From: Candidatus Amunia macphersoniae
GTDB lineage: Bacteria; Chloroflexota; Dormibacteria; Aeolococcales; Aeolococcaceae
Reading direction: 5' to 3'
NCBI GenBank assembly: GCA_016464795.1
Contig: JAEKNN010000005.1
Location: 1 to 64,000 of the forward strand
Length of the DNA: 64,000 nucleotides
A model generated the notes under the pieces. It was not told where the DNA came from and made no database searches. It was given only the letters and a program-made list of their open reading frames with translations. The translations under genes and the position numbers were made by a program. Below, one piece after another: positions 7,430-15,070 of this stretch (its first letter is position 1; every line of letters begins with the position of its first letter).

Positions 7430-9337
7430 TCAGCCACATCCGGATCGATGCTGCGTCCGCTGCCCATCAGCAGGCGCGGAGGCGGCCGGCGACGGGTCCA
7501 CAGCGTGGGCGATCAGCGCTGCCAGGAGCCGTGCCCCCTCGGGGTCGGGATGGAAGCCGTCCTCATAGAAGTACTGGGGCTTTCCCGCACTCGGGCCATA
7601 CCAGTCGACCACGACGGTGTCGGGCAGGTGAGCGGCGACATCAGCCAGGGTCTGGTTGACATAACCCACCCACGGTCGCGGCACCATCGTGTTCACCAGC
7701 ACCACGCGATCCATCCGGCCGAAAGACTGCAGCGTCGAGATCAGCTCGCCTTCATCGAATGGGCCATTGGTACCCAGCTCGATCACGATCCTGCTGTGCA
7801 GCTGGCCCTGTGCTCGAAGTTGGGCGATCACATCGCGAAGCTGGTTCATCTGACGCGAGACCTGGCCGTCGATCACGGCCCCTGGCAGCACCGCCTGTAG
7901 GTACGGCGCCACGTCGATCATGATCGAATCCCCGATGGCCGTCACCTCCACCGGTGCCGGTGCCGGCAGCGCCGCGGGCGACGGTGCTGGCGTTGCAGGC
8001 GTCGACGGCGTCGGCAGAGCTGCCAGGCGCTCGCACGGTTCGGTTGGCGGGCTGACGGCATGCGCTGGCAGCCTGAGGCTGGCGACGAGCTGCGGAGTGG
8101 CCGGAGCCCCCGCACGCCCCGCCGGCAATAGACCTGCCAGGGCGACAGTTGAGGTCCCGACGGCCAGCACGACCGCGCCTGTGGCAGCCAGCAGACCACC
8201 CGGCGCACCGACGATCGTCCACCGCGGCGTTCGCAGACCTGCCCTCACCTCCGCGACACCACCGCGTCGAATCGGCTCTTCGAGATACCGCCAGGAGAGA
8301 GCCGCGATCACCAGAGTTGCGCCCACCTGACACGCGCTGCGCACCAGGTGTGCCCCTGGCGAGTCCACCAGTGGTGTGGTCAGGATGATGATCGGGTAGT
8401 GCCAGAGATAGATGCCGTACGAGCGGGCTCCGAGCCAGCGCAGCGGTCCAATCCCGAGCAGCTTGCCCACCAGCGTCGACGGATGGGCCAGAGCAGCCAC
8501 CGCCCCGGCGGTGGCGATAGCCAGGATCAGCATTCCACCGCGGTACAGAAACCCCTGGTACTGGTTGGTGCTCCAGACCATCAGCACGATGATCGCCAGC
8601 CCCAACGTTCCGGCGACATCGAGGGCCAGGCGTCGGACACGTGAGCTGACGCCGAGCAGGTGCGTGCTCGGCCACACCAACGCGAGCGACGCCCCGACGA
8701 GAAGCTCGAAGGCCCGCGTGTCGGTGCCGTAGTACACGCGGTTGGGATCGCCGCCGGGTTGATACGTGGTCGCCATCAGCCAGGCTGAAACGGCGGCGCC
8801 GAGCACCGTGAGGAGGACCAGCGTCCTGCGGTTGCGGACCAAGCGCAGGGCCAGCAGCAGCAGCAGCGGCCAGACCAGATAGAACTGCTCCTCGACCGCC
8901 AACGACCAGAGGTGGCCCAGCGGCGAGGGCGGTCCAAGGCTGGCGAAATACGAGACGTGTTGAAACGCGTACCACCAGTTGCTCCCGTAGACCAGGGCAG
9001 CGAGCACCTGTCCGCGCAGCGCAGCAACCTGCCCGGAGTCGACGAGGCTCAACCACAGGACGACCGTCACCAGCATCACCCACAGGGCGGGCAGCAGGCG
9101 TCGCGCCCGGCGCGCCCAGAACTGACCGAGAGAGATCCGCCCGGTGATCTCACGCTGTCCGAGCATGAGGTCGGTGATCAGGTAGCCGGAGAGTACGAAG
9201 AAGACACCGACGCCGAGAAGGCCGCCGGGAGCCCACCCAGCATCGAGGTGATAGGCCACGACCACGATCACGGCAATCGCGCGCAGGCCATCGAGGCCTG
9301 CCATGTACCGTCGTCTGCCCTCGACCGGTTGCGGCAC
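7430..9337 (-). CDS. membrane acyltransferase (OafA-like) with C-terminal SGNH domain
   Basis: 635 residues. The N-terminal two thirds is an acyltransferase-3 domain: LDGLRAIAVIVVVAYH, GVGVFFVLSGYLITD and FWARRARRLLPAL, with about ten membrane helices. After a Pro/Ala-rich linker the C-terminus is an SGNH hydrolase: AIGDSIMIDVAPYLQ (Ser nucleophile), ELGTNG (Asn) and DGFHPDPEGARLL (Asp-His pair). These fused proteins move acyl groups onto cell-surface sugars such as lipopolysaccharide-like glycans, teichoic acids or exopolysaccharides. The annotated start is GTG 9337; ATG 9304 is equally possible. It stands alone. The paralogue at 31196-32269 lacks the SGNH domain. Confidence 0.85.
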   Translation of the reverse strand: MPQPVEGRRRYMAGLDGLRAIAVIVVVAYHLDAGWAPGGLLGVGVFFVLSGYLITDLMLGQREITGRISLGQFWARRARRLLPALWVMLVTVVLWLSLVDSGQVAALRGQVLAALVYGSNWWYAFQHVSYFASLGPPSPLGHLWSLAVEEQFYLVWPLLLLLALRLVRNRRTLVLLTVLGAAVSAWLMATTYQPGGDPNRVYYGTDTRAFELLVGASLALVWPSTHLLGVSSRVRRLALDVAGTLGLAIIVLMVWSTNQYQGFLYRGGMLILAIATAGAVAALAHPSTLVGKLLGIGPLRWLGARSYGIYLWHYPIIILTTPLVDSPGAHLVRSACQVGATLVIAALSWRYLEEPIRRGGVAEVRAGLRTPRWTIVGAPGGLLAATGAVVLAVGTSTVALAGLLPAGRAGAPATPQLVASLRLPAHAVSPPTEPCERLAALPTPSTPATPAPSPAALPAPAPVEVTAIGDSIMIDVAPYLQAVLPGAVIDGQVSRQMNQLRDVIAQLRAQGQLHSRIVIELGTNGPFDEGELISTLQSFGRMDRVVLVNTMVPRPWVGYVNQTLADVAAHLPDTVVVDWYGPSAGKPQYFYEDGFHPDPEGARLLAALIAHAVDPSPAASAPADGQRTQHRSGCG

Positions 9338-9662
9338 CGGCGGCTCCTAACTGCCCAATTTGGTTGAGCGCATCCGTTCCCGCGGCCCACGCGGCCGTCG
9401 CGTCCATGATATGGGGGCTTCGGCAACTGCGACCGTCACCGCGGCGACCGGCTGAGACGTGGCCGCTGGATGTTCTACCCAATCCTACAATTGGGCGATA
9501 CGGCTGGACGCGATTCACCTGGTTTCGGCCGAAGCCATGGGCGCAGAACTTCAGACGTTCGTGAGCTACGACAGCAGGCTGCCCGAGATGGCCGATGCAC
9601 GTGGCTTGCCCACCCGCAGCCCAGGCGCCTGACAGTGTGATGAGGCGCCGCTCGGGTCTCCG
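9338..9662. other. 325-nt intergenic region
   Basis: Lies upstream of the acyltransferase-SGNH gene and downstream of the HtrA-like protease, both on the minus strand. It holds a weak inverted pair (TGCCCAATT near 9350 and AATTGGGCG near 9489) and no convincing open frame, RNA gene or T-rich terminator. Presumably the promoter of the acyltransferase gene. Confidence 0.4.
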
Positions 9663-10688
9663 CTACGCGGGAGGGCCGGGGGACAGCGAGACGCCTGCCT
9701 GATGGGCGCCGCCCGAGGGATCGCGCCAGGACACGGTGACGAGGTCGCCCGGACGCCAACCCTGGCTGGCGGTGGCGAAGTCTGTCGGGCTGGCGACACC
9801 GGTGCCGTTGAAAGCGGTGATCACATCGCCCACCGCCATCCCGGCCCCCGCCGCCGCTTCCCCGGACACGACAGTGCTCACTCGCGCTCCACCGCCGCCG
9901 CTGGGAGCGACGACAGTGATGCCGAGCACCCCGCTGTGGCCGGACTGGATGTACGGCGATGTCGCCCCGGAGGTGATCTGCCTGGCGATGTCGATGGCCG
10001 TGTTGATGGGGATGGCGTCGCCATGGCTGGCCCCGGTTCCCTGCGACGGCGTCCCGGCGGTGTCCATGCCGATGACCCGACCGCCGCCGTTGAGGAGCGG
10101 CCCACCGGAATCGCCCGGCTGGATGGGCGCGTTCATCTGGATCAGACCGCTGAGACTGTTCACCCCCGCGTCTCCCTCGCTCAACACGGTCAAGGTCTCG
10201 TCCAGCGAGGTCACGTGACCGGTCACCACCGCGGGTGCGCCGTTCTTGCCGAGCGCGTTGCCCAGGGCGGTCACGGGGTCACCGAGGTTGAGCACCCCGG
10301 AGGCCTCGACCGGCACGGTGGGCAGATGGGAGGCACCCTCGAGGCGGATCACCGCCACATCCTGGCTGGGGTCCACCCCGAGCACTGTGGCGTTGTACAC
10401 CCGACCCGCGGCGCCGACCTGCGCGGTCAACCGCGTCGTCCCCGCCACCACGTGATTGTTGGTCAGCACGATGCCGTCGGAGGCGATGATCATGCCGGTG
10501 CCGGCGATGTGTCCGTCCGTGACAACCCCGTTGATGTTGACGACGGCCGCGAAGATGTCGCCGGTGGTGTTGCCAGCCGCGCCGGGAGCACCGGCGGGAG
10601 ATCCGCCGCAACCCGCCACCAGCACGGCGGTGGCGATCGCCGCAAGGCCGACGATCGAGTGCGCGACCGCGCCGCGGTTGAGGCTCAT
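9663..10688 (-). CDS. secreted S1C (HtrA-like) serine protease, lipoprotein
   Basis: 341 residues. The lipoprotein signal is MSLNRGAVAHSIVGL...VAGC, with the lipobox Cys near residue 27. The trypsin-like domain carries the full triad: H79 in LTNNHVVAG, D110 in SQDVAVIRL and S194 in PGDSGGPLL. A single PDZ domain occupies the C-terminus (GVLGITVVAPSGG, AVGDVITAFNGT). HtrA enzymes degrade or refold damaged envelope proteins. Its ATG overlaps the stop of the membrane-anchored beta-propeller gene by 4 nt, so the two are made together, and the propeller may present substrates. A second HtrA-like gene lies at 24518. Confidence 0.88.
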   Translation of the reverse strand: MSLNRGAVAHSIVGLAAIATAVLVAGCGGSPAGAPGAAGNTTGDIFAAVVNINGVVTDGHIAGTGMIIASDGIVLTNNHVVAGTTRLTAQVGAAGRVYNATVLGVDPSQDVAVIRLEGASHLPTVPVEASGVLNLGDPVTALGNALGKNGAPAVVTGHVTSLDETLTVLSEGDAGVNSLSGLIQMNAPIQPGDSGGPLLNGGGRVIGMDTAGTPSQGTGASHGDAIPINTAIDIARQITSGATSPYIQSGHSGVLGITVVAPSGGGGARVSTVVSGEAAAGAGMAVGDVITAFNGTGVASPTDFATASQGWRPGDLVTVSWRDPSGGAHQAGVSLSPGPPA

Positions 10689-12952
10689 GGCTGGCGCGAC
10701 GGCACCACGACGTACTCCGCGCTGGCAGACACCCCCGCCGTCGACGTCACCTGGCCTGCGGCCACATCGACGACGTAGAGCTTCTCCTTGCTGGTGTCGA
10801 GCACGTAGGCGCGCGAACCGTCGGGTGTCAGCCCCGCCCCCTGCGGTCGCGACCCGACCGGCACCGACTTGGTGGTGGTCAGGGTGGCCGGATTCAACAG
10901 CAGCAGCGCTCCCCCGGTGTTCTCCACCGCGACCAGGGTGGCGTCATCTGGGGTGCTCGAGAGGCCGACGATGTTGCCGGTCTCCTCGTGGCTGAGAACC
11001 ACCGCGTTGGTGGCCACCAGGATCTCCTGAAGCAGGTGACTGGCCTCGACGAACACCAGCTTGCCCTGGTTGCCCATCAGCAGCGCGGGGTTGGGGCCGA
11101 CAGCGATCGGAGCACCGACCGTGCCTGTCGCGGCGGTCACCGGGAGCACCGCGGCGGAGCTGGCGCAATTGGTGTAGACGGTGGCGCCGTCTGGGGTGAT
11201 GACCAGCTGGCTCGGGCTGCAGGGCAGGCCGATCGGCGGCCCCACGCGCCAGCTCTTGAGGTCGACGGTGGTGATCGAGTTGCTCTGGTGGTTGGCGATG
11301 AACGCCCGAGTCCCGTCAGGCGTCAGGGTGAAGGACGAGGGTGCCACTCCGACCGACAGGGCCGTGCCTGCCCGGGACGAGGCGGTGTCGACAGCGGTGA
11401 GGAAGCCGGCATGGGTCCCGTCTCCGAAGCTGAGAACCAGGAGCGTTCGGTGGTCGGGCGTGAGCGCCAGCTGATTCGGTGTGCGCGCGACGTGGATGGG
11501 ATCGCCAGCCCGGCGCGTGGAGAGGTCAAGGCGCTGCACTGTGTCGGAGAGGGAGTTGGCGACCCAGGCGCTGCTCGAATCATGGGCGATCAGGAGGGTG
11601 GGCTCATTGCCCACCGGCATCGATCCGGCGTCCCGGCCGCTGCCGCCGTCCACCAGGGACACGCTCCCTGCGGAGCTGGTGAACAGCACCCACGCGCCGC
11701 CGCCCTTGGGCAGGCTGATGTCCGAGGGAGCGCTGCTCAGGGACACTGGGGTGCCGGCGGTCCGCGTGCGCAGGTTGACGGGCACCAGTGTCCGATCGAG
11801 GGCGCAGGCAACCCAGGCGGTTGCGCCGTCGGCCGAGAGGGTGGCACGCACCGGACCGGCGCCGACGGCAACCGTCGCCACGGGGGCCCGCCCAACCAGG
11901 TCGACGATGGTCAGGCTGCGGTCGATGCTGTTGCTGACCACCAGGAGGTGTCCGTCAGCGCTCATGCTCGAGCCCGCCGGGCCGTGCCCGACGGCGATGG
12001 GCTGGCCCGGTGTCTGGGTGCGAACGTCGATGGGGATGACCACCCCGGAGGCGTTGCCCACCCCCTGCTCGATGACCCAGACGGTGGCCCCGTCGGGGGT
12101 GTAGAAGACCTCCGCCGGAGTGTTCCTGCCCACTCCCAGAGGAGAGCCCACCCCGGACGAGGAGCTGTAGAAGGCGACGACGCCCGGCTGGCCGGCGCTG
12201 GTGAAGAAGCTCAGCAAACCGGTCGGCCCCACCGGCGACGGCGTGAAGGAGGACGCTCCCTCGGGAAGTTGGTGCGCGGGTCGGGCTGTTCCCGACGTGG
12301 TGTCGATGGTGAGCAGCGCATGGCTGAGGTTGTCGACGACGTAGAGCGTGCGTCCGTCCGCCGACAGGTGTTCATCGGTGGGGTACTTTCCCGCAGCGAT
12401 CGGAGCGCCCACCTTGGCGCGGGCGAGGTCCACCGGGACCACCTGGGCGCGCGTGCTGTCGAGCAGGAAGGCGCGCGACCCGTCCGCCGACGACACCATC
12501 GAGCTTGGCGAACCGGGGATGGCGAGGGTCTGGCCGGCGCCGCCTCCGCTGAGGGAGGTGGCGACCAGCACCGCAGGTCCGCGTTGCACCACCGCGACGG
12601 CGGGTCCGGACAGCGGTGTGGGGGAGGCGGGCGTAGCACCCGAGCGCAGCAGATAGGTCCCACCGGCACCCACCACCAGCACCGCAGCCACCGCTGCGGC
12701 GATCAGCTGGGTGGTGCTGGGGAAACCCGCAGAACCGCCGGCATCGCGTGGTGGCGCCTCGACCGGCGCGGTGCCATCGGGGGAAGCTGGTGGTGGCGAT
12801 CCGCCAACCGGGGGCAGAGGAGTCAGCGCGGGCGGCTCGGGAGCGGCGTCGGCCACCTCCCAGGACTGCGGCGCCGGGGCGGGGCGTTCGCGGATGCCCC
12901 ATCCCTGTGGCCTGGGGTCCTCCGGTGGCGCCGCGGAGTCGTCGTGGGGCAT
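10685..12952 (-). CDS. membrane-anchored YVTN-type beta-propeller protein
   Basis: 755 residues: a Pro-rich cytoplasmic N-terminus, one membrane helix at about residues 80-102 (TQLIAAAVAAVLVVGAGG), then at least a dozen propeller repeats outside the cell. Repeats follow the form SADGRTLYVVDNLSHALLT, LSADGATAWVACALDRTL, LTPDGTRAFIANHQSNSI and LTPDGSRAYVLDTSKEKL, the YVTN/YNCE signature. Two propellers in tandem would fit the length. The stop overlaps the start of an HtrA-like protease by 4 nt. Probably a scaffold or ligand-binding partner of that protease; this role is inferred from the coupling. Confidence 0.75.
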   Translation of the reverse strand: MPHDDSAAPPEDPRPQGWGIRERPAPAPQSWEVADAAPEPPALTPLPPVGGSPPPASPDGTAPVEAPPRDAGGSAGFPSTTQLIAAAVAAVLVVGAGGTYLLRSGATPASPTPLSGPAVAVVQRGPAVLVATSLSGGGAGQTLAIPGSPSSMVSSADGSRAFLLDSTRAQVVPVDLARAKVGAPIAAGKYPTDEHLSADGRTLYVVDNLSHALLTIDTTSGTARPAHQLPEGASSFTPSPVGPTGLLSFFTSAGQPGVVAFYSSSSGVGSPLGVGRNTPAEVFYTPDGATVWVIEQGVGNASGVVIPIDVRTQTPGQPIAVGHGPAGSSMSADGHLLVVSNSIDRSLTIVDLVGRAPVATVAVGAGPVRATLSADGATAWVACALDRTLVPVNLRTRTAGTPVSLSSAPSDISLPKGGGAWVLFTSSAGSVSLVDGGSGRDAGSMPVGNEPTLLIAHDSSSAWVANSLSDTVQRLDLSTRRAGDPIHVARTPNQLALTPDHRTLLVLSFGDGTHAGFLTAVDTASSRAGTALSVGVAPSSFTLTPDGTRAFIANHQSNSITTVDLKSWRVGPPIGLPCSPSQLVITPDGATVYTNCASSAAVLPVTAATGTVGAPIAVGPNPALLMGNQGKLVFVEASHLLQEILVATNAVVLSHEETGNIVGLSSTPDDATLVAVENTGGALLLLNPATLTTTKSVPVGSRPQGAGLTPDGSRAYVLDTSKEKLYVVDVAAGQVTSTAGVSASAEYVVVPSRQP

Positions 12953-13082
12953 CGCCTGACCCTAGGCGCGACTGTCGAGATCGAGTGTTGCAGCAGCGTT
13001 TCAGATGTGCACGCTGACGAACGCCGCCACCCGTTCTTACGGGACGTTGCTGTCGGCGACCGGCCCAGCGGTGGCTGCCGCT

Positions 13083-13604
13083 CTACTGGGCCGAGAGCGC
13101 TGCGGTGATCCTGCTGCGCAGGTCGTCGGTATTGAGCTGGCCGACGAGTTGCGCGGCCACGCGACCCTTGCGGTCGATGACGAAGGTGGTGGGCGGTCCG
13201 ACCACCTCGTAGCTGCGCACGATGTCGTCTGAGCTGTCGATCAGGCTGTCGTACGGAACCGAGTAATGGGTCAGGTACGCCTGCGCCGCCGGTCTGGTGG
13301 CGTCGACGCTGATGCCGGCGAAGCGGACGCCCGCGGCCGCCTGCGCAGCCACCGCATTGACCGCCGGCTGTTCCGCCTGGCAGGGCACACACCACGAGGC
13401 CCAGAAGACCACCACCACCACCGAGCCGCGCCAGGCCGCCAGCGAGATCCTGTGCCCCTGCAGCGACGTACCCGACAGCGGCGGGGCGACCTCGCCCACC
13501 CGCGGGCCAACTGTCGGTGTCGCCGAACCCGCGGCGGGGGAGGTGCCGCAGCCCGCCAGCCAGGCAGCGACGATCAGCCCCACGGCCACCCGGCCCGCGC
13601 TCAT
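13083..13604 (-). CDS. TlpA/ResA-like thioredoxin lipoprotein
   Basis: Starts at ATG 13604 and encodes 173 residues. Signal peptide with lipobox LAGC (residues 16-19), then an AhpC/TSA-thioredoxin fold with FWASWCVPCQAEQP (CxxC active site), VRFAGISVDATR and GPPTTFVIDRKGRV (cis-Pro loop). Exported TlpA/ResA proteins reduce cysteines of apocytochromes or of the CuA site. Its ATG overlaps the ctaG stop (ATGA). Location at the end of an oxidase operon argues that it keeps the CuA or Sco cysteines reduced for copper insertion. A longer reading that fuses this frame to ctaG is an artefact of the ctaG frameshift. Confidence 0.85.
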   Translation of the reverse strand: MSAGRVAVGLIVAAWLAGCGTSPAAGSATPTVGPRVGEVAPPLSGTSLQGHRISLAAWRGSVVVVVFWASWCVPCQAEQPAVNAVAAQAAAGVRFAGISVDATRPAAQAYLTHYSVPYDSLIDSSDDIVRSYEVVGPPTTFVIDRKGRVAAQLVGQLNTDDLRSRITAALSAQ

Positions 13605-14450
13605 GCCCGTGACTGCGGCTGCTGGCGCAGCTCCGCCGCCGCTGCCCGCGCGTCGGCCTCGAACCATCGCGCCATCAGCACGATCAGAACCACCAGGAAG
13701 GGGACGCTCGCCGGTACCCACATCACGCCCGATGCGAACTGCTGGTCGGCGAGCGCCGAGAGGCCGCCGCTGCCGGAATACGTGTACAGGACGCTGGTGG
13801 CATAGCCGATGTACACGGCCAGCAGCCAGCTGCCGATCAGCCCCCCGAGCACCACCCCACAACGGCCGATCAGCCCCACGGCATGAGCTCCGGCGCCCCG
13901 CGGCAACGCCGCCGTCCAGAAGAGCAGGCCGGCCCCGAGGAAGAGGGTGTGCTCGAGGTTGTGCACCGCCTCGTCGCGCAGTGGTCAGGTCATAGAGCGC
14001 GGTGATGTGCCAGGCCCACATCACCCCGACGAACAGCGCCACCGCTGCGATCGCGCCCACCACATGGCCGGTGTGGCCGCGCAGCGCCCTTTGCGGCGCG
14101 GCCAGGACGTCTCGTAGCCGGTCGCCAAGACCGGCGGCAGCCGTCGCCCACGGACGTGAAACCACGATCAGCGGCGGCGCCAGCAGCAGCAGCAGCACGT
14201 GCTGCACCATGTGCACCCACTGCAGGTGCAGCGCGTACTCATCGAGCGGCGAGAGCAGTGCCAGCAGGATGATGGCGATTCCCGCCGTGAGTGACGCCCT
14301 CTGCGCCGCCGTCGGTGTCGTGGCGGCGCCCGCTACCGCCAGCCGGCGCGCGCCCCTGTCGTAGAGGAGGGCGGCGGTGGCGGCGGCGATCAGCGGCAGC
14401 GGTTCCGCGTACCAGCCGCCAAAGATCGCGTGGAGGACATCGATCACCAC
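13601..14450 (-). pseudogene. ctaG: cytochrome c oxidase assembly protein CtaG, interrupted by a frameshift
   Basis: The first part (14450 to about 13985) is a multi-pass protein with HMVQHVLLLLLAPPLIV and MWAWHITALYDLT, typical of caa3-type CtaG. The rest continues in another frame from about 13984 to 13601 (NLEHTLFLGAGLLFW, LAVYIGYATSVLYTYS). Around 13985 one base too many, or two too few, separates DLT from LRDEAVHNLEH. The protein would otherwise be about 280 residues, the normal length. CtaG helps deliver copper to the oxidase. The lesion may be real or a sequence error; the surrounding operon is intact and the conserved residues on both sides are preserved, which fits an error or a very recent mutation. 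Confidence 0.8.
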
Positions 14451-14470
14451 CGACAGCCTCTGACGACTGC

Positions 14471-15070
14471 TCAGACCAGCCGGACCAGGACGAAAACCAA
14501 CGCACAGAGCACCAGCAGGTATCCCCAGTACTCTGCAAACGCCCGCAGGTGATTGGCGGTTGCTTCCCGGTCACGTCCGCGCGGGCCGGGGGCGACGACC
14601 GACAGCAACCAGAAACACCCGAAGAGCACCTCGACGATGAGCACGCCAAACCAGAGCATCGAGGTGGCTGCGTAGGTGCCGTCGTTGATCAGCCATCCGT
14701 CGCCGAGGTGATACTGGTACCACCAGCGCAGCGCCAGCGACGCGATCGCGAGCAGCAGCGCCAGGGCGGCGATGGCTCGAGCGCCACTGCCGCGGCGCGC
14801 GGCGCCGGCGGCCACCACCACCGCACCGAGGCAGGCCAGCTGCAGCACCAGGATGATCGCCGTCGGCAGCCCGGACAGGTCGGCGATCCCATCGGGTCTC
14901 CAGCCGCCGTTGAAGTTGTTGGCCCGCAGGTACAGGTAGGCGAAGATCATCGACAGTTGGAACGTGGTGTTGGCCGCCAGCGCCAGCCGGGTGCCGAGGA
15001 TCAGGGTGCGACGCTGCCGGGGAAGATCGCCCGCGTCGGCAGCGACGGCGCCGACGCTGCTGACGCTCAT
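14471..15070 (-). CDS. ctaE: cytochrome c oxidase subunit III
   Basis: 199 residues with five membrane helices. Typical features are LALAANTTFQLSMIFAYLY, LQLACLGAVVVAAGA and an EYWGYLLVLCALVFVLV end. The two N-terminal helices of seven-helix subunit III are absent, as in the short bacterial form. Its ATG overlaps the stop of subunit I by 4 nt. Subunit III stabilises the catalytic subunit and helps proton uptake. The divergence from textbook sequences is considerable, matching the divergent subunit I. Confidence 0.8.
   Translation of the reverse strand: MSVSSVGAVAADAGDLPRQRRTLILGTRLALAANTTFQLSMIFAYLYLRANNFNGGWRPDGIADLSGLPTAIILVLQLACLGAVVVAAGAARRGSGARAIAALALLLAIASLALRWWYQYHLGDGWLINDGTYAATSMLWFGVLIVEVLFGCFWLLSVVAPGPRGRDREATANHLRAFAEYWGYLLVLCALVFVLVRLV

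Noticed and set aside
10988..13108. 706-residue open frame on the plus strand opposite the beta-propeller gene
   Set aside because: It is an antisense image of the repeat-rich, GC-biased propeller gene; composition is Arg/Gly/His-rich without motifs.
13083..14450. A single 455-residue CtaG-TlpA fusion protein
   Set aside because: The middle third is out-of-frame Arg/Gly-rich sequence; the apparent fusion results from the frameshift near 13985, and each domain has its own proper boundary.
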